Of a DNA stretch of 64,000 nucleotides, positions 16,918 through 25,493 are shown one piece after another. A program made the translations under genes and the position numbers. The notes under the pieces are model-generated. The model was not told the DNA's origin, searched no databases, and worked only from the letters and a program-made list of their open reading frames with translations. Source of the stretch: CALLMM01 sp964429855. GTDB taxonomy: Bacteria > Armatimonadota > Chthonomonadetes > Chthonomonadales > CAJBBX01. The DNA lies in NCBI GenBank assembly GCA_964429855.1, contig CAYSDM010000020.1:4754-68753 (forward strand). Direction: 5' to 3'. Each line of letters opens with the position of its first letter. The stretch's first letter is position 1.

Positions 16918-17835
16918 CTACACGGCGCGCGGCACCTCTCCGGCGGCATCCAGACGCCGCTTTGCCTCCGCATAGACCTCTGGAGCCAGCGGACCGCGCT
17001 CCGCGATGGCGATGTTTTCCTTCAGATGCTCCGGGTTGAGCGTGCCGACGATGGTGGTGCTGATATGGGGATGGGAGAGCAGGAAGCGCAGCAGGAAGGC
17101 GGTTCGCGATTCGTGCTGGTCGCGCAGATCGTCCAGATTCGCCGCCTCGAAGGTCTTCCAGCGATCCGTATTTCCCATTCCCGCGCCCGGTTCGCCGCGC
17201 GCGACGCCGCCCCGGTCAATCACGCCTGCGCCGGACTGCGCCGCCTTCGTGATCACCTCCTCATGGACTCGCTCCAGCGCGGAGTAGGGAACCTGGTACA
17301 CGTCGAACAGCCCCCGTTCGATGAAAGTGACGATATGGGGCAGCGTGGAGGAGCAGCCGATCCAGCGCACTTTGCCCTGCTGCTTCATCTCCTGCAGCAC
17401 GGCGACCAGATCGCCACGATCACACTGCTCTACCGTCGGATTATGCAGCTGCATCAGGTCCACGTAGTCGGTCTTCATCCGCTCCAGGCTCTCATGCAAT
17501 CCCCGGAACAGATTCTCGCGTGTCCATTCGTGGGGCGTGTCATCCGTGTGCTCATCGCGATAGGTCACCTTGCAGCCGCACTTGGTCGCCAGATAGAACT
17601 CCGATCGCCGATGCGAGAGAAAGCGTCCGATGAACTCTTCGCTGCGCCCGTAGTCGTTGGCGGTATCTATGAAGTTGATACCGGAGTCCAGAACGGCATT
17701 GAGAATGGTCTCCGCCTGCGCCTCCGTGACCGGGCGTCCCCCCCAGATTCGCGAGCCGCGCACCTCCATCGCGCCATATCCGAGCGCGGTAACCGACAGC
17801 CCGGTGCGTCCCAAGGTACGTCTTTCCAGTGTCAT
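16918..17835 (-). CDS. Aldo/keto reductase
   Basis: 305-residue cytoplasmic NAD(P)H-dependent oxidoreductase. All tetrad positions are canonical: Asp in NFIDTANDYGRSE, Tyr in the same motif, Lys in YLATKCGCK and His in LMQLHNPTVE. GRTGLSVTALGYG is the usual start. The stop lies 13 bases beyond the start of the next minus-strand gene, so the two may form one transcript. Carries a Cys-Gly-Cys next to the catalytic Lys, common in this subgroup. Substrate unknown, probably a sugar-derived aldehyde or ketone. Confidence 0.88.
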   Translation of the reverse strand: MTLERRTLGRTGLSVTALGYGAMEVRGSRIWGGRPVTEAQAETILNAVLDSGINFIDTANDYGRSEEFIGRFLSHRRSEFYLATKCGCKVTYRDEHTDDTPHEWTRENLFRGLHESLERMKTDYVDLMQLHNPTVEQCDRGDLVAVLQEMKQQGKVRWIGCSSTLPHIVTFIERGLFDVYQVPYSALERVHEEVITKAAQSGAGVIDRGGVARGEPGAGMGNTDRWKTFEAANLDDLRDQHESRTAFLLRFLLSHPHISTTIVGTLNPEHLKENIAIAERGPLAPEVYAEAKRRLDAAGEVPRAV

Positions 17836-17867
17836 GTTGCTTCTCCCGGTGATATGATGGTGATGAT

Positions 17868-18752
17868 TTAGAATTCTCTTTCGACGATATAACGCGCAAT
17901 GGCGCGCAGAGGCTCCGCCGATTCCCCGAAACCCTCCAGACTGGCGACCGCATTGGCGACTTCGGCATGGGCGCGGCAGCGCGATTCCTCCAGACCGTAG
18001 AGCTTGGGATAGGTCGCCTTATCTTTGCCCTCGTCGCTGCCGACCGGCTTACCGATCTTCTCCTGATCTCCCACGATATCGAGGATGTCGTCTGCGATCT
18101 GGAACGCCAGCCCGATGCTCTTGCCGTAGCGTTCCAGCGCCTCCTGCTGCCCGGCATTGGCTCCGCAGAGAACCGCGCCGACCAGCACCGAGGCGGTCAG
18201 CAGCGCGCCGGTCTTATGCGCGTGAATATACTCCAGCGTTTCCGCGGGGATGTCTTTGCCTTCCGATTCGATGTCCACCACCTGCCCGCCCACCATTCCC
18301 CAGGTGCCGGAGGCATTGGCGATTCGCTTGATGACAGCAACCACCCGATCCGGGGCGACGGCGGCGGCGTTATCGGCGATCAACTCAAAAGCGAGCGCCT
18401 GCAGCGCGTCCCCGGCGAGCATTGCCATCGCCTCGCCAAACACCTTATGGTTAGTCAGGCGTCCCCGGCGATAGTCATCGTCATCCATGCAGGGCAGGTC
18501 GTCGTGGATCAGAGAGAAGACATGAATGCACTCCAGGGCGCAGGCGGTCGGCATCACCGTCTCCGGCTTACCGCCCACCGCCTCCGCCGACGCCAGCACG
18601 AGAATCGGGCGCAGGCGTTTGCCGGGAGCCAGGACGCTGTAGCGAATGGCTTCATGCAGCCGTTGCGGCACGGCGTCGAGCGGAGGCAGAAAGCGGTCGA
18701 GCGCTAAGTCCACCTGTTCGCTTCGTTCTTTTAAATATTTATGCAGGTTCAT
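17868..18752 (-). CDS. ispA: Polyprenyl (farnesyl/geranylgeranyl) diphosphate synthase
   Basis: Condenses isopentenyl diphosphate with allylic diphosphates to C15/C20 products. The ATG at 18752 (MNLHKYLKERSEQ) follows CTGGAG and gives 294 residues; the frame stays open upstream but that part is not family-like. Both Asp-rich motifs are present (DDLPCMDDDD and DDILD), together with APGKRLRPILVLAS and YIHAHKTGALL. The short chain-length type fits IspA. Upstream isoprenoid gene dxr lies at 51.7-52.9 kb. Chain length is not certain. Confidence 0.9.
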   Translation of the reverse strand: MNLHKYLKERSEQVDLALDRFLPPLDAVPQRLHEAIRYSVLAPGKRLRPILVLASAEAVGGKPETVMPTACALECIHVFSLIHDDLPCMDDDDYRRGRLTNHKVFGEAMAMLAGDALQALAFELIADNAAAVAPDRVVAVIKRIANASGTWGMVGGQVVDIESEGKDIPAETLEYIHAHKTGALLTASVLVGAVLCGANAGQQEALERYGKSIGLAFQIADDILDIVGDQEKIGKPVGSDEGKDKATYPKLYGLEESRCRAHAEVANAVASLEGFGESAEPLRAIARYIVEREF

Positions 18753-19000
18753 AGCAACTCCAGACAGAACAGAGTATACAAACCGCTTGAGTGGTCGGTT
18801 CAGGAGGCAGGACGCTGCATACCTGCCCGAATGCAGAGTTCGACGCCGCCATGACGGGAACCTGCGTAGGATGGAGAGGTGATTTATCGTATTCCTGGAG
18901 AATATCTGCCGGATGGAGCGCGGCGCAATGTCTCTGTTCTGTCGGCGGAAAATCCGGTATAGTATGGTATCAGGCTTCGCGAAAGCAAAGGGGTTCCATC

Positions 19001-20284
19001 GTGACACCATCCGCAGGGAGAGAAGGCGAGGAGGCGGAAGGGATCGGGAATACGCAGACGGAGCGGTATTTTCAGGCGATTCTCGACACGCTTCCGCAAC
19101 ATATCGCGATTCTGGATGAGACCGGAGCGATCCTTACGATCAACCGCGCCTGGCGTCTGTTCGCACAGGAGAACGGCTGCGCGACGGGAAACTACGCGCT
19201 TGGAACTAACTATCTGGAGACCTGCGACCGCGCCCATGGAGACTGTTCGGAAGAGGCGCGAATCGTCGCCGACGGGATTCGCGCGGTGATTGGAGGAGAG
19301 CGGGAGGCGTTTTCGATAGACTATCCCTGCCATAGCCCGCAGCAGCATCGCTGGTTTCGAGTCTATGTATCCCGGATCGAGGAGGGGCAGCCGACTCGCG
19401 TGGTGGTGTCGCACCATAACATCACGCGCGAGAAGCAGGACGCCGAGGCGCTGCGGGAAGCCCGGGCGGAACTGGAACAGCGGGTGAGAGAGCGGACGGC
19501 AGAACTGGAAGCCCTGAATCAGACGCTGCAGACGGAGAGCGAGGGACACCGGCGCGCCAGAGAAACGCTGGTGCGGCAGGCGCAGGAACTGGTGCGCTCC
19601 AACCGGGAACTGGAGCAGTTTGCCTATGTCGCCTCGCACGATCTGCAGGAGCCGCTGCGCATGATTACCAGTTATCTGCAGTTGATCGAACGGCGGTACA
19701 GCGACCATCTGGACACGGACGGGCGGGAGTTCATCGGGTATGCGGTAGACGGGGCGTCGCGCATGAAGCTGCTGATCGAAGACCTGCTTGCCTACTCGCG
19801 GGTCGGGACGCGCAATAGCCCCTTTGCGCCGGTAGAGTGTGAGGCGATATTGAAAACGGCGCTATCCGACCTGATGTTTTCCGTCTCGGAGGAGCAGGTT
19901 CTTCTGACGCACGACCCTCTCCCGGTGGTTCACGGAGATGAGAGACAGCTTATCACCCTGTTTTCCAATCTGATTGGCAACGCGATGAAGTTTCGGCGAG
20001 AGCTTCCCTGCCGGATACATGTCTCGGCGCGACCGGAGCGAGAGGAGTGGGTCTTCACGGTGGAAGACAACGGAATAGGGATCGCGGCGGAGTATTTTGA
20101 TCGTATATTTATCATCTTTCAGCGTCTGCATCACCGCGAAGAGTATGCGGGGACGGGCATCGGGCTTGCAATCTGCAAGAAGATCGTGGAGCGGCACGGC
20201 GGTCATATCTGGGTGGAATCGAAGCCGGGGATCGGCTCCCGCTTCTCTTTTACCCTTCCGATTCGCGCCGGTTCAGACCGGTAA
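19001..20284 (+). CDS. PAS-domain sensor histidine kinase
   Basis: 427 residues from GTG 19001, which has AAAGGGG 6-9 bases upstream; earlier in-frame starts add non-conserved sequence. A PAS-like domain (about 20-140, with ILDETGAILTINRAWRLFAQ) is followed by a coiled-coil linker (about 150-200). The HisKA region has the phosphoacceptor His in YVASHDLQEPLRM. The ATPase lacks nothing obvious: NLIGNAMKF (N box), VEDNGIGI (G1) and GTGIGLAICKKI (G2). The HDLQEPLR form is typical of cyanobacterial/phytochrome-type kinases. No membrane segments, so cytoplasmic. Two receiver genes follow and are the likely partners. Confidence 0.93.
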   Translation: MTPSAGREGEEAEGIGNTQTERYFQAILDTLPQHIAILDETGAILTINRAWRLFAQENGCATGNYALGTNYLETCDRAHGDCSEEARIVADGIRAVIGGEREAFSIDYPCHSPQQHRWFRVYVSRIEEGQPTRVVVSHHNITREKQDAEALREARAELEQRVRERTAELEALNQTLQTESEGHRRARETLVRQAQELVRSNRELEQFAYVASHDLQEPLRMITSYLQLIERRYSDHLDTDGREFIGYAVDGASRMKLLIEDLLAYSRVGTRNSPFAPVECEAILKTALSDLMFSVSEEQVLLTHDPLPVVHGDERQLITLFSNLIGNAMKFRRELPCRIHVSARPEREEWVFTVEDNGIGIAAEYFDRIFIIFQRLHHREEYAGTGIGLAICKKIVERHGGHIWVESKPGIGSRFSFTLPIRAGSDR

Positions 20285-20350
20285 GGAAGCCGCAGACGGC
20301 TTTTCGGCGCCTGCCCCCGGCCTGCGCTGACAGAAGAGAGGAGCGCGAGG

Positions 20351-20800
20351 ATGGGATGGCGAAGATCGCCGGGCAGACCCATAGATATTCTTCTGATCGA
20401 AGACAGTCCGGGAGATGTGCGGCTGACGCAGGAGATTCTGGCGGAAGGCAAAGTGGAAAACAACCTGCATGTTGTGAGCGATGGCGTGGAAGCGCTGATG
20501 TTTCTACGACGGCAGGGTGCATTCGAGCAGGCGGTTCGCCCGGACATCATCCTGTTGGACCTCAACCTGCCCCGGAAAGATGGCCGGGAAGTCCTGGCGG
20601 AGATCAAGACGGATGAGGATTTGAAACGGATACCGGTGGTGGTGCTGACCACTTCGGAGACCGAGCAGGACATCCTGCGAAGTTACGATCTGCACGCTAA
20701 CTGCTATATCACCAAGCCCGTAGAACTGGATCAGTTTATTCGTGTGGTGCAGACCATCGAAAGTTTCTGGCTGACCACCGTTAAGCTGCCTTCTGCTTGA
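20351..20800 (+). CDS. Single-domain response regulator (Rcp1-like)
   Basis: 149-residue stand-alone receiver. Acidic pocket IEDSPGDVRLTQEIL, phosphoacceptor Asp in ILLDLNLPRKDG, Thr in VVLTTSETE and Lys in NCYITKPVELDQF are all intact. The sequence type matches the small receivers that partner phytochrome-type histidine kinases. It starts 67 bases after the kinase and precedes a second receiver gene, so it is probably the shuttle of a phosphorelay. No output domain is present. Confidence 0.92.
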   Translation: MGWRRSPGRPIDILLIEDSPGDVRLTQEILAEGKVENNLHVVSDGVEALMFLRRQGAFEQAVRPDIILLDLNLPRKDGREVLAEIKTDEDLKRIPVVVLTTSETEQDILRSYDLHANCYITKPVELDQFIRVVQTIESFWLTTVKLPSA

Positions 20801-20868
20801 TCGAGAGGCAGGCGTTCCGAAGGAGGCAAACGGCTTTCGGAGGGAGTCCTTCTGTTGGGAGTTCTGGA

Positions 20869-21711
20869 ATGAGTGTAAATCCCATACAGATTCTGCTGGT
20901 GGAGGATAATCCCGGAGATGTGCGCCTGATTCAGGAGCAGTTGTCGCGTCCGCGCCGGGATGAGTTTTCTCTCCAGGTGGCGACGCGCCTGAGCGTGGCG
21001 CATCTGATGCTGCAGCAGAACCACTATGATATCATTCTGCTCGATCTGGAACTGCCGGACAGCAGCGGTCTGGAGACGCTTCAACGCATGCAGGGATATG
21101 CGCCGGATATTCCTGTGATCGTTTTCACCGGAAATGAGGATGAGCCGTTCAGCGTTCGCGTGGTGCAGGCGGGCGCGCAGGACTATCTGGTGAAAGGAAT
21201 GCTGAGCGACATCCTCCTGTCGCGTTCCATTCACTACGCCATTGAGCGTCATCAGCTTCGGCAGGAGCTTCAGCGGGCGCGCATGAAAGAACAGCATGAT
21301 CGCGAAATCGCCGAACTGCAGCGACTCTCCATGCCCATCTCCAGCGCTATCACCGCGCAGTTTTATGGAAATCTGCCTCTGCGGGAGAGCGCGCCGGGAT
21401 CGTATCAGACCTTTGTGGAGCGTTACGGGGAGATTCTCGATCTGGCGCTGGAGCAGAGAGCCTATAAGGTGGATCATCAACTGACAGACCATCTGCGGGC
21501 GCTGGCGGAAGACCTGGGATTCTTGCGCGCCGGACCGCGCGACGCCATCGAGATACACACCGCCGCATTGCAGCGCCGACTGCGAGGAGTGACGATGCAG
21601 AAGGCGCAGGTCTATGCCGAGGAGGGACGTATGCTGGTCCTGGAGTTAATGGGGCATCTGGTGACATTCTATCGAAACTACTTCCTCGGAACCCGACGCC
21701 GCGAGACATAG
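20869..21711 (+). CDS. Receiver protein with KaiA/RsbU-N-like helical output domain
   Basis: 280 residues from ATG 20869 (MSVNPIQILLVEDNPGDVRL). The receiver (1-125) is complete: Asp59 in LLDLELPD, Thr87 and Lys109. A coiled-coil linker (about 128-155) leads to an all-helical domain at about 175-275 with AGPRDAIEIHTAAL and GRMLVLELMGHLVTFYR. The second motif strongly recalls the C-terminal dimerisation domain of KaiA and the RsbU N-terminal domain (both known to share a fold). I infer phosphorylation-controlled dimerisation or docking to a partner. No kaiB, kaiC or SpoIIE-phosphatase gene is in the window. Confidence 0.8.
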   Translation: MSVNPIQILLVEDNPGDVRLIQEQLSRPRRDEFSLQVATRLSVAHLMLQQNHYDIILLDLELPDSSGLETLQRMQGYAPDIPVIVFTGNEDEPFSVRVVQAGAQDYLVKGMLSDILLSRSIHYAIERHQLRQELQRARMKEQHDREIAELQRLSMPISSAITAQFYGNLPLRESAPGSYQTFVERYGEILDLALEQRAYKVDHQLTDHLRALAEDLGFLRAGPRDAIEIHTAALQRRLRGVTMQKAQVYAEEGRMLVLELMGHLVTFYRNYFLGTRRRET

Positions 21712-21735
21712 CGAGCCGTTCCGCTTTCGCGGCTA

Positions 21736-21766
21736 ACCGAGCGGGCAAGATGCCTGCTCGGTTTTG
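21736..21766 (+). terminator. Factor-independent terminator after the receiver gene
   Basis: ACCGAGCGGGC at 21736-21746 pairs with GCCTGCTCGGT at 21752-21762 (one mismatch) around AAGAT and is followed by TTTTGCC. It closes the kinase-receiver operon. Confidence 0.75.
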
Positions 21767-21800
21767 CCTGTATGAGGCAAATCCGGTAATATTCCCAACT

Positions 21801-21829
21801 TTTCAACGTCCGAAAAGAGTGTCTATATT
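21801..21829 (+). promoter_or_regulatory. Possible promoter upstream of the glycan-binding-like gene
   Basis: TTTCAA at 21801-21806 and TATATT at 21824-21829 with a 17-base spacer, in an AT-rich stretch about 50 bases before the start at 21879. The -35 box is weak. Confidence 0.35.
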
Positions 21830-21878
21830 CTGTTGATCGCGCTTCAAGTCACTTTCATCCTGAGAAGATCAAACCGCC

Positions 21879-22655
21879 ATGCCTGCCACTCGCAACCGTT
21901 ATCACGCTGTAGACCGAGTCGTTGAGCAGTCGGAGGAGATGCTGCGCCGAATGCGCGCCGCGACCTCCCGGATGCCCAACGTTCGCCTGACCCCGCGCGC
22001 GGCTGCGTCGGGGACTTCCACGGAAGCGCCGCCGGCTCCCCGCCCTCGTTCCGGATTCGGCAGACTGGCGCGCGTCGCGTTCTGGACTCTGGCGCTGTTT
22101 GCGATCTTGCGTGGCGCGCTCTACTTCGTCAACATCCCGGCGGAAACGGAGAAGGAGCGCACGCATACGCCTCCCGCCGCCTACCGGTTCACCGACTGCC
22201 GGGCAACCGCTTCGCGCAGCCTGTCCTCCGGCAGCGGGGTCTCCTATCAGCCGGGGATGGCGCTGGACGGCAGGCGCAGCACCGGCTGGGCGGTGGAGAA
22301 CGATCGGCATGGGGTCGGGGAGTGGCTGGAGATACGCTGGCCCGAAGAGCGCACCGTGACCCGGGTCGGGATCGTGGTCGGTTACGATAAGTATAACCCC
22401 TCGCGGCGCGATCACCCGGATATGTGGACGCGCAATAATCGCCTCAAGGCTGCCACGCTCGTTTTTTCGGACGGTTCGAGGCTGCGCGCGCGATTTTCCG
22501 ATATTCGCGCCATGCAGTATGTGGAGGTTCCCGCCCGCCGCGCCCGATGGGTTCGTATACGGGTGGAGGAGGTCTATCTGGATATCTACGGCGGGAAAAA
22601 CCGGAACTGGGACGACCTGACGCTGAGCGAGGTGGAAGTCCGGGGGTATCACTAG
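21879..22655 (+). CDS. Membrane-anchored discoidin/NADase-type glycan-binding-like protein
   Basis: 258 residues. A basic N-terminal segment precedes one transmembrane helix (about 63-83), and the extracytoplasmic part (about 100-258) is a galactose-binding-like sandwich. It shows ATASRSLSSG, GVSYQPGMALDGRRSTGW, GEWLEIRWPEERTVTRVGI and a final WDDLTLSEVEVRG. This is the pattern of the discoidin-like domain described as NADase-type glycan-binding (family name from memory). It probably binds a surface glycan at the membrane exterior. The next gene starts directly on its stop codon. Confidence 0.7.
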   Translation: MPATRNRYHAVDRVVEQSEEMLRRMRAATSRMPNVRLTPRAAASGTSTEAPPAPRPRSGFGRLARVAFWTLALFAILRGALYFVNIPAETEKERTHTPPAAYRFTDCRATASRSLSSGSGVSYQPGMALDGRRSTGWAVENDRHGVGEWLEIRWPEERTVTRVGIVVGYDKYNPSRRDHPDMWTRNNRLKAATLVFSDGSRLRARFSDIRAMQYVEVPARRARWVRIRVEEVYLDIYGGKNRNWDDLTLSEVEVRGYH

Positions 22656-23390
22656 TTGCGCCGGTGGCTGCCGCTTGCGGCGGTCGTCCTGCTCCCGGCT
22701 CCGGGCGGGGTTCGGAGCGCGACCGCCTTCCCGCAGGCTCCGCCGCAAACCGCGCCGCAGATGCGCCTGCCTTCGCTGGAGGAGGCGCTTCGGGGCTGCG
22801 ACGTTCCAAATGCGGTGCGGCGCGATCTGGCGGTGGCGGCGGTGGAGTATCGCTCCTCTTCGGGGCGGCAGGAGACCGGCTATCTGATTGTGCATCGGGA
22901 ACTCAAGGAGGAGATAGCCGCGATCTTTCGGGAGATCGCGCAGGCAGGTTTCCCGGTAGAGAAGATGGTTCCCATGACTCAGTACGGCTGGTCCGATGAG
23001 AAGGCGATGGCGGACAATAACACCTCCGCCTTCAACTATCGCCGCGTTCCGGGCAATCCGAAACTCTCGCTCCATGCCTGCGGGCGCGCAGTGGACATCA
23101 ACCCGCGCCTCAATCCCTACATCACGCCGAAGGGCGTCTATCCGCCCGGCGCGACCTACAACCCGTCCCGTCCAGGCACGATCACCGCCGACAGCGCGGT
23201 GACGCGGGCTTTTGAGAAGCGCGGCTGGCGCTGGGGAGGACGCTGGCGCGCGCGCAAAGACTGGCAGCATTTTGAGAAGCCTGCCCGCGCTCGACGCCGC
23301 GCTCCGGGACGGTATTCGGGCGCGCGGGCGAAACAGGCAGACGACGCACGGATCCCAGGCAGGTTTGCAGATGGCGATCCCGGATATTGA
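22656..23390 (+). CDS. Exported M15-family peptidase (D,D/L,D-carboxypeptidase-like)
   Basis: 244 residues from a TTG that abuts the previous stop. The N-terminus (MRRWLPLAAVVLLPAPGG) looks like a signal peptide. Zinc ligands fit the M15 VanY/Peptidase_M15_4 family: His140 and Asp147 in SLHACGRAVDINP and His205 in KDWQHFE. Likely trims peptidoglycan peptides outside the membrane. The C-terminal 35 residues after the His205 motif are Arg-rich and not family-like; they overlap the start of the HEAT-repeat gene by 20 bases, so the true end could be affected by the same sequence problems as that gene. Confidence 0.82.
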   Translation: MRRWLPLAAVVLLPAPGGVRSATAFPQAPPQTAPQMRLPSLEEALRGCDVPNAVRRDLAVAAVEYRSSSGRQETGYLIVHRELKEEIAAIFREIAQAGFPVEKMVPMTQYGWSDEKAMADNNTSAFNYRRVPGNPKLSLHACGRAVDINPRLNPYITPKGVYPPGATYNPSRPGTITADSAVTRAFEKRGWRWGGRWRARKDWQHFEKPARARRRAPGRYSGARAKQADDARIPGRFADGDPGY

Positions 23391-24375
23391 GCGCTATCTT
23401 GATAGGCTGAAATCCCCTTCCGAGCAACACCGCCAGAAGGCGGCTTCGAGGCTGGTGAAGATGGGCGCTACCGCCGTGCCCGCCCTGATCGAAGCGATCC
23501 AGGACAGAGATGAGAATGTCCGCCGTCATGCCATGAGCGCGCTGGGAAAAATCGGCGATGCCTCCGCCGTTCCCGCGCTCATCGCCTCGCTGCTGGATCG
23601 GGGCAGCTCTGTCCGCAGGTATGCCGCCCTTGCGCTGGGTGAGATCGGCGATGCCTCCGCCGTTCCCGCCCTGATCGAAGCGATCCAGGACAGTCACTGG
23701 GATGTCCGCCGATTTGCCGTCGAAGCGCTGGGCAGGTTCGGGGATGCCCCGGCGGTCTCCGCTCTCCTCGGCGCGCTCTACGACAGCGAATGGTTTGTCC
23801 GCAGCCATGCCGCCGAAGCGTTGAACAGGCTCGGCGATGCCCGCGCGCTGCCCCGAAAGGCGCTCGCCGATCCGCGACTCTCTCCCCCGGAGAAGATCGC
23901 CCTTCTGGAGGCGATGCGCAACGTTCGCTATTCGGAAGCTGGAGTCACCCTGCGCTACCCGATCCCGGACCTCTATCGCTTCTGCCAGTCCGTTGTGAAT
24001 GAGGGAGACGAGGAGGAACGCGCCGGGGCGCAGGCGGTTCTGGACTACCTCAACCATGTGCGTCCGGCGGAGCGCGATCCCTCGCGGGAGGCGCAGACCC
24101 TGCTGCGCCCGGCGCAGGGCGGGCAGGATTTCGAACACGGAGAGCCTGCTTCGCCCTTCGGAGGAGCCGGAGACGCCCGCCGAACGGGTTCCGTTGTGGA
24201 GGCGGCTGTTCGGGGGGCAGTGAGATCGTTTCCCTTCCCTTCACCGCCCCCTTCTCTCCTGCCGCCCGCTCATGGATCGAAGCCTGCAAGACCGGAATCC
24301 TCTGTTGGCGCGACCCGCTTCCGTACTCGAAACCAGCGCTCTATCTCCGCGATTTCGCGGGCGGCGCGCCGCTGA
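23371..24375 (+). CDS. HEAT-repeat protein with probable 3' frameshift
   Basis: Starts at ATG 23371 (MAIPDIERYLDRLKSPSEQH). At least four HEAT/PBS-lyase-type repeats of about 31 residues follow, each with a pattern like VRRYAALALGEIGDASAVPALI. Two stretches of about 29 bases are identical between repeats. In this frame the last 85 residues (from about 24120) are Pro/Arg-rich and run antisense into the next gene. In the next plus frame an ending SLLRPSEEPETPAERV, then PLWRRLFGGQ with a stop at 24223, looks much more natural. I therefore suspect a one-base frameshift near 24120-24135. HEAT proteins mediate protein-protein contacts; no specific partner is evident. Confidence 0.75.
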   Translation: MAIPDIERYLDRLKSPSEQHRQKAASRLVKMGATAVPALIEAIQDRDENVRRHAMSALGKIGDASAVPALIASLLDRGSSVRRYAALALGEIGDASAVPALIEAIQDSHWDVRRFAVEALGRFGDAPAVSALLGALYDSEWFVRSHAAEALNRLGDARALPRKALADPRLSPPEKIALLEAMRNVRYSEAGVTLRYPIPDLYRFCQSVVNEGDEEERAGAQAVLDYLNHVRPAERDPSREAQTLLRPAQGGQDFEHGEPASPFGGAGDARRTGSVVEAAVRGAVRSFPFPSPPPSLLPPAHGSKPARPESSVGATRFRTRNQRSISAISRAARR

Positions 24376-25196
24376 GGATCCTGCCCTCTCTCCCATGCCC
24401 TCCGATGTCTCCGGTAGATCGGGTCGCCTATCAGCGAAAAAACATCCTCTTTCCGAAAATACCACCACTTCCCTGCCTCCCCGCGTGCCAGTGGCATGGG
24501 AGAAAGCCATCGGCGTTCGCGGCGTAGCTGGTATCCCTGCAGCCGGCCGCTGAGGCGCATCTGAAGGACGGTCTTGGGAGAGACCCCCAGCATCAGCGCA
24601 ACCTGACGGGTCGTAAAAAACTCTCCGTAATCGCGATCCGTCAGAACGCTCGGCGCGCGCGGATCATACTCCTCAAGACCTCTCTCTTCCCATGCCTCCT
24701 CAAACCGCTTCGGAAACTTCACGCGCTTGTGGTGTATCGCGCGGTAACGCCTCCACTCGGGAGATGCCATCATCCGCATCACCGCGCTGTGCTTCACATA
24801 CAGACGCGAACCGCTCACCCCGGGCTTCTGCTGATAGCAGCGCAGACGCCCCCGTTTCACCAGCCACGATATATGGCGCGGATGACAGCCCAGCATATCG
24901 GCCGCCTCCCGCGTCGTCAGCCAGCCGTCAAACGGCTCCAGCGTCTCCCGCCGTGACCGATCCCCCCACCAGTCCGCCCGGTCGCGCGGGTCATCTCGCG
25001 CGCGACGGCGCGCGCTGCGCTGCGCCGACAACTCCGCCACCTCTTGCACACGAAACCAGCGCGGTGATCCCGCCCGCTTCTGTTGATACGTGATGACTCC
25101 CTGCTCCGCCAGATGCCGCATCTGCGTGATACTCACCCCCAGATACCCCGCCGCCTCCCGGGTGCTGATCCACTCCTCGCCCGGCCGCTTTATCAT
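24270..25196 (-). CDS. Protein with three excisionase/MerR-like helix-turn-helix domains
   Basis: 308 residues from ATG 25196, preceded by GGAGG at good spacing. Three similar winged-helix (HTH_17-type) units are visible: residues 9-39 (ISTREAAGYLGVS), 91-124 (LTTREAADMLGCHPRHISWL) and 191-225 (FTTRQVALMLGVSPKTV). Each has the pattern T-x2-A/V-A-x2-LG and a Gly-Arg-Leu turn before the wing. Very basic linkers separate them. Probably a sequence-specific DNA-binding protein; whether it is a regulator or a mobile-element accessory factor cannot be told. It is convergent with the HEAT-repeat gene. Confidence 0.8.
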   Translation of the reverse strand: MIKRPGEEWISTREAAGYLGVSITQMRHLAEQGVITYQQKRAGSPRWFRVQEVAELSAQRSARRRARDDPRDRADWWGDRSRRETLEPFDGWLTTREAADMLGCHPRHISWLVKRGRLRCYQQKPGVSGSRLYVKHSAVMRMMASPEWRRYRAIHHKRVKFPKRFEEAWEERGLEEYDPRAPSVLTDRDYGEFFTTRQVALMLGVSPKTVLQMRLSGRLQGYQLRRERRWLSPMPLARGEAGKWWYFRKEDVFSLIGDPIYRRHRRAWERGQDPQRRAAREIAEIERWFRVRKRVAPTEDSGLAGFDP

Positions 25197-25211
25197 AGCC
25201 TTTGCCTCCAC

Positions 25212-25256
25212 GTCCTGTTGAGCGCCACGAAACACCGTTTCACGGTCCTGTTGAGC
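25212..25256. repeat. Pair of GTCCTGTTGAGC repeats
   Basis: The 12-mer GTCCTGTTGAGC occurs at 25212-25223 and again at 25245-25256, just upstream of the triple-HTH gene. A longer copy of the same word (GTCCTGTTGAGCGC) forms one arm of the dyad at 39758-39814. The element may be a dispersed intergenic repeat or a binding site. Confidence 0.55.
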
Positions 25257-25377
25257 ACAGCCCGACGCCCTGCCGTGGCCCCTCACCTATTGTCCTCCCC
25301 GGAGCTGATTTTACGCCCTCTTTTTCCGCAGGGAGCTTCTCGAAAAGCGCTTTTTTCAGGCAAACGGTTTCGAAAGC

Positions 25378-25407
25378 TTGACCTTTTCCTTCGCTTCATG
25401 ATATAGT
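25378..25407 (+). promoter_or_regulatory. Promoter of gltBD
   Basis: TTGACC at 25378-25383 and TATAGT at 25402-25407 with an 18-base spacer, about 150 bases before gltB. A perfect 12-bp palindrome AAAAGCGCTTTT lies upstream at 25343-25354 and could be an operator. Nothing else gene-like is seen between 25257 and 25493. Confidence 0.55.
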
Positions 25408-25493
25408 GTAGGTTCCCTTTTCACACGGTACCGAAGACGCCCGTGTTCACCCGCGCACCCCTTCCCGCCCCGTCGCCGGGAAGCGATGCACCT

